Source: Candidatus Saccharimonadota bacterium
GTDB lineage: Bacteria > Patescibacteriota > Saccharimonadia > Saccharimonadales > Saccharimonadaceae
Length of the DNA: 64,000 nt
Direction of reading: 5' to 3'
Assembly: GCA_003979185.1 (NCBI GenBank)
Contig: RYWJ01000003.1
Location: 1 to 64,000, forward strand
Position 1 is the stretch's first letter. Every line of letters begins with the position of its first letter. The notes below the pieces were generated by a model. That model saw only the letters and a list, made by a program, of their open reading frames with translations, was not told where the DNA came from and searched no databases. The translations under genes were made by a program, and so were the position numbers. Shown one piece after another: positions 33,999 through 43,675 of this stretch.

Positions 33999-34760
33999 CT
34001 ACTTCGTGGCGTTATATAGATTTTCCCAGTCCCACAACGACAGATCCTGTGCTCGTGCGTCCGGATTGATGCCATTTTGTTCCAAAAGTTCACGCCATTT
34101 TTCCCGAGAAAGCCGACCATCTGCCAATACGCCTGCCAACTTCTTGCGGGGGCTTAAGAAACCTCTTTTTGCTAATTCCAACGGTTCGCTGCTAATTTGC
34201 GGTTCAGCTAAAGGTGTGAGGATTAAAACCTGACTATCAACTTTCGGCGGTGGAGTGAATTCTTCAGCTTTCACTACGGGACCAAGCGTTGTTTCCGCTA
34301 GATTTTGCACCAGCAACGCCAACAAACTATAATCTCCTGGCTCCGCAGCTATGCGTTCTGCCACTTCTTTTTGCATTAACAAGACAATCTTCTGAGGTTT
34401 GTTCTGCATCGCAAGGACCTTTTTTACGATGGGTGATGTAATATAATATGGAATATTCCCAGCTACACAGTAAGATCGTCCATTCATCAGGCTATCAAAA
34501 TCCACTTTCAAGACGTCTGCATTAATCACCTCGAGATTCTTACCTGGGAATGAGCCAGGAAGTTTACGCGCTAGATCCGCATCATATTCGATCGCTAAAA
34601 CGTTTGGGAACTTCTTTAGCAAACTAGAAGTGAGCGTGCCTAGACCAGGACCGATCTCTACACAAATATCGACGTCTTCAGCCGCTGTAAGGTCTGAAAT
34701 CTCATCCAAAATCACTCGATTTTTAAGCCAGTGCTGGCCAAGCGATTTCTTATTTTTCAT
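33999..34760 (-). CDS. rsmA: 16S rRNA dimethyladenosine transferase RsmA (KsgA)
   Basis: 253 residues. It dimethylates the two adenosines near the 3' end of 16S rRNA. SAM motif EIGPGLGTLTSSLL, catalytic NIPYYITSPIVKK, substrate-side EFTPPPKVDSQV and a short C-terminal helical domain are all present. Its ATG directly follows the stop of the Rpf-like gene. Length is normal. Confidence 0.96.
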   Translation of the reverse strand: MKNKKSLGQHWLKNRVILDEISDLTAAEDVDICVEIGPGLGTLTSSLLKKFPNVLAIEYDADLARKLPGSFPGKNLEVINADVLKVDFDSLMNGRSYCVAGNIPYYITSPIVKKVLAMQNKPQKIVLLMQKEVAERIAAEPGDYSLLALLVQNLAETTLGPVVKAEEFTPPPKVDSQVLILTPLAEPQISSEPLELAKRGFLSPRKKLAGVLADGRLSREKWRELLEQNGINPDARAQDLSLWDWENLYNATK

Positions 34761-35837
34761 CTAGTACCAATGTCCGTTTTTAGTAATGCCACGACAAACT
34801 CCAGTACACCACCAAAAGTCTAAGGCCGACTGCCAACCACCATAGCGTTTCGTGACATACTCGCTCATCCAACGAATCTGCGTGACTGGATTAGTCTCCC
34901 AGTCAGCACCGAATGAAGCCATCTTGTTCCCTGGCAAAGATTGCGGAATACCATATGCGCCCGAGCTAGCATTGCGTGCATCGACACGACAGCCTGATTC
35001 ACGATAGATCAGATCAATCGCCGCCGGCAAGTCAGCCTCTGATACTCCAGCTTCTCGCGCCCAGTTTGCACACTGCTCGCGCTCTGGCGGAATAGATACT
35101 TTCGCCCCTTCTACGATAATCTCTGGCACCGCCTCTACCAAGATTTTCTCTTCAACTAGCTTGCGCGAAACCTCAACATTATTTTCAAATTCTACTTCAT
35201 AAATACTAATTTTGCGCCCCTCTTCACCTGGCTGCTCTAGTACTCGCTCGCCTTTTGGTCGATTATAATCGTAACGAGTTTCAACTTTGTACGGGATCGA
35301 CTCTTCAATTGTCAGTTTGCGACCACCGCTACGAGTAATACGATAGGTCGAAGCTGCACCAGTCTCCAAAAAGTTTTGGTTAAATTCCATTTTTACAATA
35401 TCATCATCATAAACCGTTAGTCCAGCCTCGATCGCGATTTGTTTTGGGTCATGGCTGGCGGTCATCACATAGCGACGATGTACACCATCGATCACCAAAG
35501 CTGGACGCGAACGATAGATATTGATGCTATAGTCACTCTGAATAACAGTTTCCAAGCTCGGCTCTACTATATCAGTTTCCGCCAATTGTACCTCGGAGCG
35601 CTCCAAGACCTCTGCTACTGTCGCCGCCCCTGTTTTAATAATCAAATTTGCACCATTATTGTCATGAATCGTCACAAAATACTCACTCTGATCGGTTTGG
35701 TTTAAGATTAAATCATCATTCTCGTCTGCATATACAGTTGGTTGCCGAAAAAGTGCACAAAAAGACAAAACCACACTACTAAGAATCAGCAGCGCTGCGC
35801 AACAAAAATCTCGACTACGAAAATGTAATTTCATCAT
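34761..35837 (-). CDS. Secreted G5 / transglycosylase-like (Rpf-type) cell-wall protein
   Basis: 358 residues. Signal peptide (CCAALLILSSVVLSFCALF ... VYA), two DUF348-type repeats (VTIHDNNGANLIIKTGAATV; YVMTASHDPKQIAIEAGLTV), a G5-like domain (IPYKVETRYDYNRPKGERVL) and a C-terminal lysozyme-like/SLT domain with the candidate catalytic Glu in LIYRESGCRVDARNASSGAY. Cys pairs in that domain suggest disulfides. A peptidoglycan-remodelling role is likely. It is upstream of and adjacent to rsmA, an order also known from Firmicutes (yabE-ksgA region). Confidence 0.88.
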   Translation of the reverse strand: MMKLHFRSRDFCCAALLILSSVVLSFCALFRQPTVYADENDDLILNQTDQSEYFVTIHDNNGANLIIKTGAATVAEVLERSEVQLAETDIVEPSLETVIQSDYSINIYRSRPALVIDGVHRRYVMTASHDPKQIAIEAGLTVYDDDIVKMEFNQNFLETGAASTYRITRSGGRKLTIEESIPYKVETRYDYNRPKGERVLEQPGEEGRKISIYEVEFENNVEVSRKLVEEKILVEAVPEIIVEGAKVSIPPEREQCANWAREAGVSEADLPAAIDLIYRESGCRVDARNASSGAYGIPQSLPGNKMASFGADWETNPVTQIRWMSEYVTKRYGGWQSALDFWWCTGVCRGITKNGHWY

Positions 35838-35877
35838 CTTCCCCCTTATTATAACACAAAATCAGCTATCTTTGAGC

Positions 35878-37968
35878 TTATCCTTCCCAAACTGGCAAAT
35901 CCTCAGGAAAAGGATCAAAATTTTCCCCAAAATCGCTAAAATCTCCATCTGTATCACCACCCAAAATGCCAAAGTTTTCGCTCGCACTATGAAACTTGCC
36001 AGACTCGCCAAACGCTCCTGTACCATAAGGCTCATAGCCTAGCTCTAGCAAAAATCTTGATGGGGCATTATAACTACGCCCACCGAAGCTATAGCGTGAC
36101 CCCGCAAAAGTCAAAAACAGTTGCTGCATCGCCCTGGTCATCCCGACATAAGCCAAGCGTCGCTCCTCCTCTAGCTCCTCAAGCGAGTTATCTGCGCGAC
36201 TACTTGGGAAAAGCCCTTCCTCAAGCCCCACTAAGAATACTACCGGAAATTCCAAACCTTTCGCTGCATGCATCGTCATTAATGACACGGAATTTTCACC
36301 AGCACTTTCATCAGCTGAACTGAGTAGTGCCGCATCCTCCAAAAACTCCTCAAGCGTGTCATAGACACTAGCATTACTGGCTAAAACTTCAATATTCTGC
36401 ATCCGCTCAACACCGTCTGGCGTATCCGTACGCAAAAGCACGCCAAAATCAAAGCGTTCGACAATTTTTTCGACTATTTCGGCTGCTGTAATATCTTTAT
36501 CATGGCGCATTTCTTGGAGAAACTTTTCAACTTTGCGCATACTAGTACTAGCCTTAGCGGTCAATTTCAGACCTTCTCCCAGATTAGCAAAATCTTGCTC
36601 AGGATTATCATTCAAATAATTAAAAATCTTCTCCACAGAAGCTGCCCCCACACCAGAAAGCACGTTCTTTACAACCCGTTCAAAGCTCACGCGGTCGCGC
36701 GGATTGACAATTAGTTTCAAAAGTGCCAGAACATCTTTTACCTCTTTACGATCATAAAAACGCACACCACCAATAATCTTGTACGGAATTCTCGCAGCCA
36801 TAAAAGCCTTTTCAAAAGCATAAGACTGAGCATTAGTCCGATACAGCACCGCGAAACCGCTAAAACTTCCGATTTTTGACTCCATGGCGATAATCTGCTG
36901 CGCCACAAAGTTTGCCTCGCCCGTTTCGTCCATCAAGCCCTCAATCGTTACTGGCTCACCATCGCCTGCTTCTGTGAAAAGTTTTTTCTCCGTCCGAGTT
37001 TTGTTCTGATTGATGATTTTTTGCGAAGCTGTCAAAATATTACCAGTACTGCGATAATTCTGTTCCAGTTTAATCACTTTAGCCCCAGGAAAGTCCCGCT
37101 CAAAATTCAGAATATTCGTAAAATCCGCCCCCCGCCACGAATAAATTGACTGCCAATCATCACCAACCACGCAAATATTGCGTTGCTCATTCACTAAGCT
37201 TTTAATCAAACGATATTGCACTGCATTTGTATCTTGATACTCATCAATCAAAATGTGTTGGAACCTACTCTGCCATTTCTGTCGTATTGTAGTATTCTTT
37301 TCAAACATTTCCGCCGTCCTGCTAAGCAAGTCATCGAAGTCTAAAGCATCAGCCGCTTGTTTTTCCGCTTCATAACGTTCAAAGATCTCGACCATGCGCC
37401 TCTGATTTGGATAATAAGCCTCACGCCTTGCATCAGCTGGTTTCATACCGCGATTTTGATAGTGGCTGATCATACTTTGTACGCTTTTTGGTGTTAGGGC
37501 CTTATCAGCAGTCAACTTCATTTCTTTCATAATGCGCCGAATCAGAGTCAGCTGGTCATCAGTGTCATAGATAGTAAAATTCGCCCCCACTCCCGCCGCT
37601 TCGTGCTCTATATGCAAAATTCGCACACAAATCCCGTGGAAAGTTCCCATGTAACGCATAAAACTACGCGGAATTTCCTCAGTATTTTGTATTTTTTCTT
37701 CTAACAAATACGGCTCACGTGCGGCGATCCGACGCTGGGACTCCAATAAATTCCAAAGACGTACTCGCATCTCTTTGGCGGCCTTATTGGTAAAAGTCAC
37801 CGCCAAAATCTGATCTGGGCGCACTCCATGAGCAATAAGATTCGCAATTCGATGTGTGAGAACCTTGGTTTTTCCTGATCCAGCACCAGCTAGTACCAGC
37901 ACTGGTCCTTCCAAAGTTTCTACTGCCTCCTTCTGTGGCGGGTTCAAACCCCGCAAAATTGCATCCAT
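35878..37968 (-). CDS. pcrA: UvrD/PcrA-type superfamily 1 DNA helicase
   Basis: 696 residues from the ATG at 37968, which follows TGTGCTATAAT by about 6 nt. Helicase motifs: Q motif/LNPPQKEAVE, Walker A LAGAGSGKTKVLTHRI, TFTNKAAKEM, DEYQDTNAVQYRL, GDDWQSIYSWRGAD, YRS, VSLMTMHAAKGLEF and RRLAYVGMTRA. The C-terminus is Gly/Asp/Phe-rich and acidic. UvrD and PcrA cannot be told apart from motifs alone. Confidence 0.95.
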   Translation of the reverse strand: MDAILRGLNPPQKEAVETLEGPVLVLAGAGSGKTKVLTHRIANLIAHGVRPDQILAVTFTNKAAKEMRVRLWNLLESQRRIAAREPYLLEEKIQNTEEIPRSFMRYMGTFHGICVRILHIEHEAAGVGANFTIYDTDDQLTLIRRIMKEMKLTADKALTPKSVQSMISHYQNRGMKPADARREAYYPNQRRMVEIFERYEAEKQAADALDFDDLLSRTAEMFEKNTTIRQKWQSRFQHILIDEYQDTNAVQYRLIKSLVNEQRNICVVGDDWQSIYSWRGADFTNILNFERDFPGAKVIKLEQNYRSTGNILTASQKIINQNKTRTEKKLFTEAGDGEPVTIEGLMDETGEANFVAQQIIAMESKIGSFSGFAVLYRTNAQSYAFEKAFMAARIPYKIIGGVRFYDRKEVKDVLALLKLIVNPRDRVSFERVVKNVLSGVGAASVEKIFNYLNDNPEQDFANLGEGLKLTAKASTSMRKVEKFLQEMRHDKDITAAEIVEKIVERFDFGVLLRTDTPDGVERMQNIEVLASNASVYDTLEEFLEDAALLSSADESAGENSVSLMTMHAAKGLEFPVVFLVGLEEGLFPSSRADNSLEELEEERRLAYVGMTRAMQQLFLTFAGSRYSFGGRSYNAPSRFLLELGYEPYGTGAFGESGKFHSASENFGILGGDTDGDFSDFGENFDPFPEDLPVWEG

Positions 37969-38061
37969 TCCTTGATTATAGCACACCTTCATAAGAGACT
38001 ACGGTTTTTCTCAAATCTAGGCTTCTCACCCAAGGCGCATCAAATATAGTAGGCTTAGACT

Positions 38062-39603
38062 CTATTTCTCGCGATTTTGGCGCATAATCTTTTTACCTTG
38101 ACGCACGTAAATCAAATAATAGGCTGCGCCAAGTTGCAATACAACAATAAATCCTGCCACGCCAAACACCGCCGCTGGACCATACTGAAACATCTGACCA
38201 CAGATAAATGTACCTAGAGCCACGCCAAAATATTGCACCACATGTCGCACGGTATTGTACTTAAATTGATGTCGATTATCAATCGCATTCACATAATAGC
38301 CATCCGTCACATTCTCATAGGCCGTCGAGCTCAAAATCGCCCAGGTAAAGGCAATGAAGCTCAAGAAATTATTACCCGCAATCGCCGCTAGACTAAAGAT
38401 AATAAACCGAATCCCAAACTTCAGCGTGATCGTAATATAATCATTCTTAGGTGTAAAATATTTAAGTGCCATGATGCCTAAGAAATCAGCAATCAACCCC
38501 ACCACGAGCATATAATTCGTTGCGATACCCGCCGAAAAGCCAAAGTCGTCAGTCAGCATTAGCATCTTCAGACCCATCGCTGCTGCAAACGAACATTCCG
38601 AAAGAAAAACGTACACCATATAAGGTTTCTGGATTTTATCTTTCATAATCGCTTTGATAGTCTTTTTGATGGATGACCGTTGTTCAGGAGCGCTTTCAGT
38701 CACGACTAGATCAATCCGCCACATAATCATTGTCGCTACGACCAGGAAAGCAGTCGCTAGTAACAAACAGGCGTTGTAATCAAAGAGGAAATTCCCCATT
38801 TGCTGACCGATAAAAATCCCACCAATCAAAATTCCAATATCACGGAAAAGGTATTCGACCAACTTGCGTCGGCTGTAAATAGAATTATTCTTAATAATCA
38901 AAGTTAAAAGCGGATAAATACTGACCAAGAAAAGTGAGCCTGTAAAAATCTCCAAAATTGAGAAAATATCAATCAAAAAGATCAAACCAGTATGGTTCAA
39001 AATCGCCAGCATCACAAAAACCACGCAACGCACTGCCAAGGTAATCGTCATAAAGTGCTTCAGGCGTGACATTCGCACAAATTTGCTGATCAACAAAGCC
39101 CCCACAGCACTCACGATCGTACCAATACTAATAATATTGCTGACATCATCCGCTATAAAACCATTATCCTGTAGCCAGAGTTGGCGGAAGTTTTCCCATA
39201 ATCCGACCGATATACTAAAGAATGCCAGCATAATCAAAATCCGTCGTTCCAAACGACGAGTTTTGGAAAGCTTAGGCGGCTTTTTTAAGCGATTTGGTAG
39301 GCGATCCTCCCAGAACTCCACAACCGGACTCTGCCAGAGTTCCAACCTTGGAAAAAATCGAGCCTTTTTCTTCTGAGTTGGCTTAGCAGGATATGCAGAG
39401 GAACTCGGAGTAATAGCTTGAAAGGCTTTCGGCTTAGTAGGCGCTGGCTTTTTTGATAACAACTTCAAACCTCGCCGAGGTTTGACAGAAGCCTTTACGT
39501 CCTTTCCTGCCGAAGATTTTCGTGCCAAAACAGAGCCTCGCGTTGGTCTTGATGGCGTACTTTTTGATGTAACTTTATTGGATTTTTTGACACTCCCAAC
39601 CAT
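38062..39603 (-). CDS. MFS-like multi-pass transporter with long basic N-terminal tail
   Basis: 513 residues from the ATG at 39603, placed by the TATAAT 7 nt upstream. About 120 Lys/Ser/Pro/Arg-rich residues precede about 12 hydrophobic segments (ILIMLAFFSISVGLWENF, ISIGTIVSAVGALLISKFV, ...). Fold and length suggest the major facilitator superfamily; no substrate-specific motif was recognised. The basic tail is probably cytoplasmic. Confidence 0.75.
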   Translation of the reverse strand: MVGSVKKSNKVTSKSTPSRPTRGSVLARKSSAGKDVKASVKPRRGLKLLSKKPAPTKPKAFQAITPSSSAYPAKPTQKKKARFFPRLELWQSPVVEFWEDRLPNRLKKPPKLSKTRRLERRILIMLAFFSISVGLWENFRQLWLQDNGFIADDVSNIISIGTIVSAVGALLISKFVRMSRLKHFMTITLAVRCVVFVMLAILNHTGLIFLIDIFSILEIFTGSLFLVSIYPLLTLIIKNNSIYSRRKLVEYLFRDIGILIGGIFIGQQMGNFLFDYNACLLLATAFLVVATMIMWRIDLVVTESAPEQRSSIKKTIKAIMKDKIQKPYMVYVFLSECSFAAAMGLKMLMLTDDFGFSAGIATNYMLVVGLIADFLGIMALKYFTPKNDYITITLKFGIRFIIFSLAAIAGNNFLSFIAFTWAILSSTAYENVTDGYYVNAIDNRHQFKYNTVRHVVQYFGVALGTFICGQMFQYGPAAVFGVAGFIVVLQLGAAYYLIYVRQGKKIMRQNREK

Positions 39604-39682
39604 TCTTCTAATTATACCATAAACATTTCCCACAACACAAGCCAAAACTCCAAAAAACTTTCGCTCCTAGTGAAATCCTTGA

Positions 39683-39790
39683 AGTCTAGAAGAAGTCCCT
39701 ATTCATCTAGGGAATGCTGGGTCTAACGAAGCCCCAGACCGTCTGGAGGATGCTAGATCTCATCAAGCTCCAGATGATCCAATGAATTCC
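39683..39790. repeat. Tandem hairpin repeats between genes
   Basis: Two diverged tandem units of 36 nt, the first starting CTAGGGAATGCTGGG and the second CTGGAGGATGCTAGA, matching at about 24 of 36 positions. Each forms a hairpin (CTGGG/CCCAG; TCTGGAG/CTCCAGA). A third hairpin TCCCTA/TAGGGA precedes them. No frame of interest; function unknown. Confidence 0.6.
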
Positions 39791-39795
39791 CAAAA

Positions 39796-39835
39796 ATGAA
39801 GAAACCCCCGATCGTTATGACCGGGGGCGAAATTT
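39796..39835 (-). terminator. Intrinsic terminator of the 39836-40423 gene
   Basis: Minus strand CCCCCGGTCATAACGATCGG-GGG then TTTCTTCATTTTT. Confidence 0.85.
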
Positions 39836-40423
39836 TTACAAGGATTCAAGCGAATCCTCTTTAGTCAGCTCAATAGCCAACCGCCTAGCTTGTTCGTCAG
39901 CAATTATGTCAGTAGCTGTCGCCTGAGCACCTTTTTCTGATCTGCCAAGACGCTGGAGCGCAGTCACCAGTTTGGCGTGCACATCCTTCATGTCTTCAAA
40001 CGCGCAAATCAACAGGTTACTCTCTCGTATCCCCTCCTCAGTATACGGCACTGTGATCGCTACTGATCCAAGATGCATGTGCATAGCATCATACTTCAGT
40101 GACACACCAAAGCCCAAAGCATGAGCTCGTTTCTTGAGGGTCAAGGCTTGGTATAGCCTGACCAACTCTAGCTCATTACCCCATTCTTTGCGCGGAGCAT
40201 TAATCACGATACGCTTTTTCGTCGTGAAAATCCGCTCCCGCAAACGACTGAGGTGATTGCCCATCTGCCACTGATTCATGCCCTTGAGAGACTTAGAAAA
40301 GACTGCTGTCTGCTCCTCATCTTCTACGATTACTCTTACTTGCTCCCCCATCTCCTTAAGGTGAGCCAACTCTGCACGTGCCACCTCAATATCTGCTCGG
40401 ATTTTTGCTCGCATTGCTGCCAT
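39836..40423 (-). CDS. Cytoplasmic protein of unknown function
   Basis: 195 residues, soluble, no signal peptide. N-terminal coiled-coil character (KIRADIEVARAELAHLKEMGEQ), a basic middle (LRERIFTTKKRIVINAPRKEW) and a helical C-terminus ending acidic. ATG at 40423 after GGGGAATGTAA. It is one of a divergent pair, each with its own consensus promoter, facing the gene at 40678. GC-richer codon use than the flanks. No family recognised. Confidence 0.65.
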   Translation of the reverse strand: MAAMRAKIRADIEVARAELAHLKEMGEQVRVIVEDEEQTAVFSKSLKGMNQWQMGNHLSRLRERIFTTKKRIVINAPRKEWGNELELVRLYQALTLKKRAHALGFGVSLKYDAMHMHLGSVAITVPYTEEGIRESNLLICAFEDMKDVHAKLVTALQRLGRSEKGAQATATDIIADEQARRLAIELTKEDSLESL

Positions 40424-40520
40424 TTACATTCCCCACTTTCCTTTGGCAACAGATATGGTTAATTGCTTACTTTTGCAACCTAAACTACTAGGTGATCTGC
40501 TTTCACCTCCTTATCTTCCT

Positions 40521-40549
40521 ATTATAGCACACTTTTGCATAAGAATCAA
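40521..40549 (-). promoter_or_regulatory. Promoter of the 39836-40423 gene
   Basis: TTGATT, 17 bp, TATAAT with GTGTGC before the -10, minus strand. The leader begins with AAGGAGGTGA, a strong anti-SD-like stretch without an ATG at the right distance. Confidence 0.82.
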
Positions 40550-40590
40550 TAGTTCAATATTGCTAAATGCACTCAAATAGCCTTTAAGCA

Positions 40591-40619
40591 TTGACTTTTT
40601 GATGTTTTTGTGCTACAAT
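40591..40619 (+). promoter_or_regulatory. Promoter of the 40678-41580 gene
   Basis: TTGACT, 17 bp, TACAAT with TTGTGC before the -10. The leader contains AATTGTACCTTAAG. Confidence 0.85.
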
Positions 40620-40677
40620 GGTAGTAGGGGGATAAATAAATTGTACCTTAAGATCAGAGAGAGGGAGTTGAACAACT

Positions 40678-41580
40678 ATGATGTCATATACAGATTATGA
40701 CTTATGTGACTATCGAGACAGTGACTATGAGCTCTTAGCCTACCTAGAACAATGGGAACGAGCTCAGCCAAAGCCGCCAGCAACGTCCGAACAGATTACA
40801 GTCAGTACGACGCGCGATCTGATGCGGGCTACCAAGAACAGCGAGCGACAGGAATTCAAGAATATTCTGGCCGAAATGCAAGAAACTGCCAATCTGGTCG
40901 CCGCTATGACAGCAAGTGGTCCCGGCGACACGGTGCTCGATGAAATGGTAACTGAACATCAATATCCACGCTCCAAGAAGATTAGTTGGATTCATGCCTG
41001 CAAGTATGACCTGCTAAATTTCTATTGCGTGCGATGCGTTCAGTTGAAGAAGATCCTTAGTCCGAGCGATATTGACCAAGATGATCTTTTGCCGAGCTGG
41101 AAGCTTTTCAATCTCCGCGGCATTAGTACGGCTAGTGCGCTACTTTCCTACGCAATGGACACAGCGGATGCTCATAACCATATTGCTTTTCTAGAACTCA
41201 TGTCGATCTATCAAGAAGACCTGTTCATACAGCAGATTCTGGATAGAAAGCAGGGCGATATAGACGAGCTGGTCTACGAGTATAAAATCCTTATATCTAC
41301 CACTCAGTCTAATACCCCGCCCGCCAGCAAGACATCTAGACAAGCACCCGAGCCTACCATCAGCAAACCAGATTTCAATACTAAGGCCGAAGCGGTCTCA
41401 CCAAAGTCACCAAGGTCGACAGCACCGAGGTCTGGCAATAACGCCGAAACGCGTAAGTCAGAGCCGCCAAGGTCAAACCCTAGCGCTACAGCGTACTCGC
41501 CAGAGCCACCAGTGCTCAGGGAGCTTTGTAATATCGTGAACAAGGCCATAAGAAGCATCGTGGCGTTTTTCTCACCGTAG
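40678..41580 (+). CDS. Protein of unknown function with Pro/Ser-rich C-terminal region
   Basis: 300 residues. Acidic Tyr/Asp-rich N-terminus (SYTDYDLCDYRDSDYELLAY), helical centre, a linker rich in Pro, Ser, Lys and Arg (about residues 210-275), and an amphipathic C-terminal helix (LCNIVNKAIRSIVAFFSP) that could touch a membrane. No signal peptide. The ribosome binding site GAGAGGGAG precedes the ATG. Own promoter and terminator. No family recognised. Confidence 0.65.
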   Translation: MMSYTDYDLCDYRDSDYELLAYLEQWERAQPKPPATSEQITVSTTRDLMRATKNSERQEFKNILAEMQETANLVAAMTASGPGDTVLDEMVTEHQYPRSKKISWIHACKYDLLNFYCVRCVQLKKILSPSDIDQDDLLPSWKLFNLRGISTASALLSYAMDTADAHNHIAFLELMSIYQEDLFIQQILDRKQGDIDELVYEYKILISTTQSNTPPASKTSRQAPEPTISKPDFNTKAEAVSPKSPRSTAPRSGNNAETRKSEPPRSNPSATAYSPEPPVLRELCNIVNKAIRSIVAFFSP

Positions 41581-41593
41581 CTCTCTGATGAAA

Positions 41594-41620
41594 ATATCCC
41601 CGCCCATTGGCGGGGATTTT
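41594..41620. terminator. Bidirectional intrinsic terminator
   Basis: CCCCGCC-CATT-GGCGGGG with TTTTTC on the plus side and an A-rich flank on the other. It lies between the convergent 40678 gene and alaS. Confidence 0.85.
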
Positions 41621-41626
41621 TCTTAG

Positions 41627-43510
41627 TTACTCTAAAATCGCTTTGATACGACGTACACCGGCACTAGAAGATTCTTCTTTCTGGATCTTAAAGCGACCAA
41701 GCTCGCCAGTCCTAGTCACATGTGGACCGCCACAAATCTCGACTGACACTGGTTCATTGTCCTCAATACCGATCGTATAAACCGTCACCCGATCCGGATA
41801 ACGATCCCGGAAGGAACCGTTAGCGTGCATTTCATCAAAAGCGTAATCTTTATCATATTCATTATAAACAACTGGCAGGTCAGCTTCAATCCACTGGTTA
41901 ACGAGATCTTCAAGCCTCTTCAGCTCTTCTGGCGTAAGCTTATGATCAACGTTAAAGTCAAAACGCAAACGTTCTGGAGTAAGGTTAGAGCCTCTCTGTG
42001 AGATCTCTGGACTAATTTCCTTTTGCAAAGCCGCCAAGAGCAGATGGCAGGCAGTATGATATTTTACCGTCTGATCACTTGTATCCGACAAACCACCCTT
42101 AAACATCCCTTTGGATGCAGTCTTGCTACGCTCGCGTTGCTCATTCAACGCTGCTTCGAACTCATCTTGATATTGCTTGGATAATTCTAAACCCATCTTA
42201 TAAACTTCTTCGACGCTTAGCTCCAACGGAAAACCATAAGTATCCTGCAAGCGGAAAAGATCTGCGCCGGTCAAAATGCGACTTTCTTTGGCGAGCTTTT
42301 GTAATTCGCGTACACCTTTATTAATCGTCTTACGAAAAGCCGCTTCTTCCACGGTCAAAATATCCAAAACCTTAGCACGATTTGGTAAAATATCGTCAGA
42401 AAGTTCTTCATAATTCTCGGCGATGATCGGGATAATCTCAGCTAAGAATTCCTGACCAATGCCCAGATCGAGCGCTCGTAAAATCGCTCGGCGTACCAAA
42501 CGACGCAAGGCATAGCCCTGAGCTTTATTTGATGGTACGAGCCCTTGCGCCGCCAGCAAATAGGCACCACGCAAATGATCAGCAATAATACGCATCTCAT
42601 CGGTATTATTATCGTATTTTTTATGCGACATTTCCTCAAGCTTTTCAATAATCGGCGCCATCAAAGAAATCTTGAAGACATCAAAGCTGCCAATCGCTGC
42701 TGCCGCTAAGCGTTCCAAGCCACCACCAAAGTCAACATTTTTCTTCTCTAGCTCACTAAACGTACCATCTTCATTACGCTTATACTGCATAAAAACTTGA
42801 TTGCCAATTTCCATGAATCGTGCGCCATCGCTAGCTGGGTGACTCTTGCCATATTTTTCGACATCCTGCTTATCTTCACCAAAATCATAGAAGACCTCCG
42901 AATCAGGACCACACGGATCACCAAGCGGGGTAGTTTCAATCCCACCGCCACGACTCCACCAGTTTTCCTTATCATTGTAGAAGAAAATGCGTTCACCTGG
43001 TTTAATACCACGCTTATCCCCCTCCTCAGCAGAACCAATATCGGCAATCTTAGCGTCAATACCAGCCTTTTTGAAGACTCTTTGCCAGATTTCCGCGGCT
43101 TCAGTATCTTTTGGAATGCCATATTTCTCGTTACCGATAAAACAAGTGACGAAAATTTTCTCTGGATCCAGCCCAATCTCTTTGGTCAAAAATTCAAAAT
43201 AATTCGTAATCTGCTCCTCTTTGAAATAATCACCAAGCGACCAGTTTCCCAGCATCTCAAACACTGTGGTATGGCGCGGATCACCTACGTCTTCAATATC
43301 CTGAAGTCGCATAGACGGCTGAGAGTCCGCTAAACGCACGTCCTCTGGATGTGGCTGACCTAATAGATACGGCAAAAGTGGTTGCATGCCCGAACCAGTA
43401 AAGAGAGTAGTCGGATCATTCTCAAGCACAAGTGGGGCTGGTGGAATTACTTTATGACCATGTTTAACCTGAAAATCCAGGAATTTTTTGCGAATTTCGT
43501 TTGCATTCAT
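41627..43510 (-). CDS. alaS: Alanyl-tRNA synthetase, short form
   Basis: 627 residues against ~875 in E. coli. Class II core (FTGSGMQPLLPYLLGQPHP, MRLQDIEDVGDPRHTTVFEM, GGGLERLAA), tRNA-recognition helices and the editing domain with KYHTACHLLLAAL (HxxxH) and EICGGPHVTRTGEL (CxxxH). The protein ends right after the editing domain at RRIKAILE, so the C-Ala dimerisation/tRNA-binding domain is absent. The reading frame ends cleanly; the short form is not a disruption here. Confidence 0.96.
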   Translation of the reverse strand: MNANEIRKKFLDFQVKHGHKVIPPAPLVLENDPTTLFTGSGMQPLLPYLLGQPHPEDVRLADSQPSMRLQDIEDVGDPRHTTVFEMLGNWSLGDYFKEEQITNYFEFLTKEIGLDPEKIFVTCFIGNEKYGIPKDTEAAEIWQRVFKKAGIDAKIADIGSAEEGDKRGIKPGERIFFYNDKENWWSRGGGIETTPLGDPCGPDSEVFYDFGEDKQDVEKYGKSHPASDGARFMEIGNQVFMQYKRNEDGTFSELEKKNVDFGGGLERLAAAAIGSFDVFKISLMAPIIEKLEEMSHKKYDNNTDEMRIIADHLRGAYLLAAQGLVPSNKAQGYALRRLVRRAILRALDLGIGQEFLAEIIPIIAENYEELSDDILPNRAKVLDILTVEEAAFRKTINKGVRELQKLAKESRILTGADLFRLQDTYGFPLELSVEEVYKMGLELSKQYQDEFEAALNEQRERSKTASKGMFKGGLSDTSDQTVKYHTACHLLLAALQKEISPEISQRGSNLTPERLRFDFNVDHKLTPEELKRLEDLVNQWIEADLPVVYNEYDKDYAFDEMHANGSFRDRYPDRVTVYTIGIEDNEPVSVEICGGPHVTRTGELGRFKIQKEESSSAGVRRIKAILE

Positions 43511-43635
43511 AAAATAAATCCTTTTAATTAATAGTAATTACTTCGGCCAACTTAAAGCATCCGTATATACCACTTTGACATTTACTAACTTTATTTTAAC
43601 ATATATAGCCACAAAAGAAAAGCCCTGCAAAAGTC

Positions 43636-43664
43636 TATGGAAAAGGCACTCCCGAAGAAGTGCC
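43636..43664 (-). terminator. Intrinsic terminator of the 43676-44434 gene
   Basis: Minus strand AGGCACT-TCTTCGGG-AGTGCCT then TTTCC; closely related to the hairpin at 31324-31349. Confidence 0.85.
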
Positions 43665-43675
43665 TAGATTTTGCC

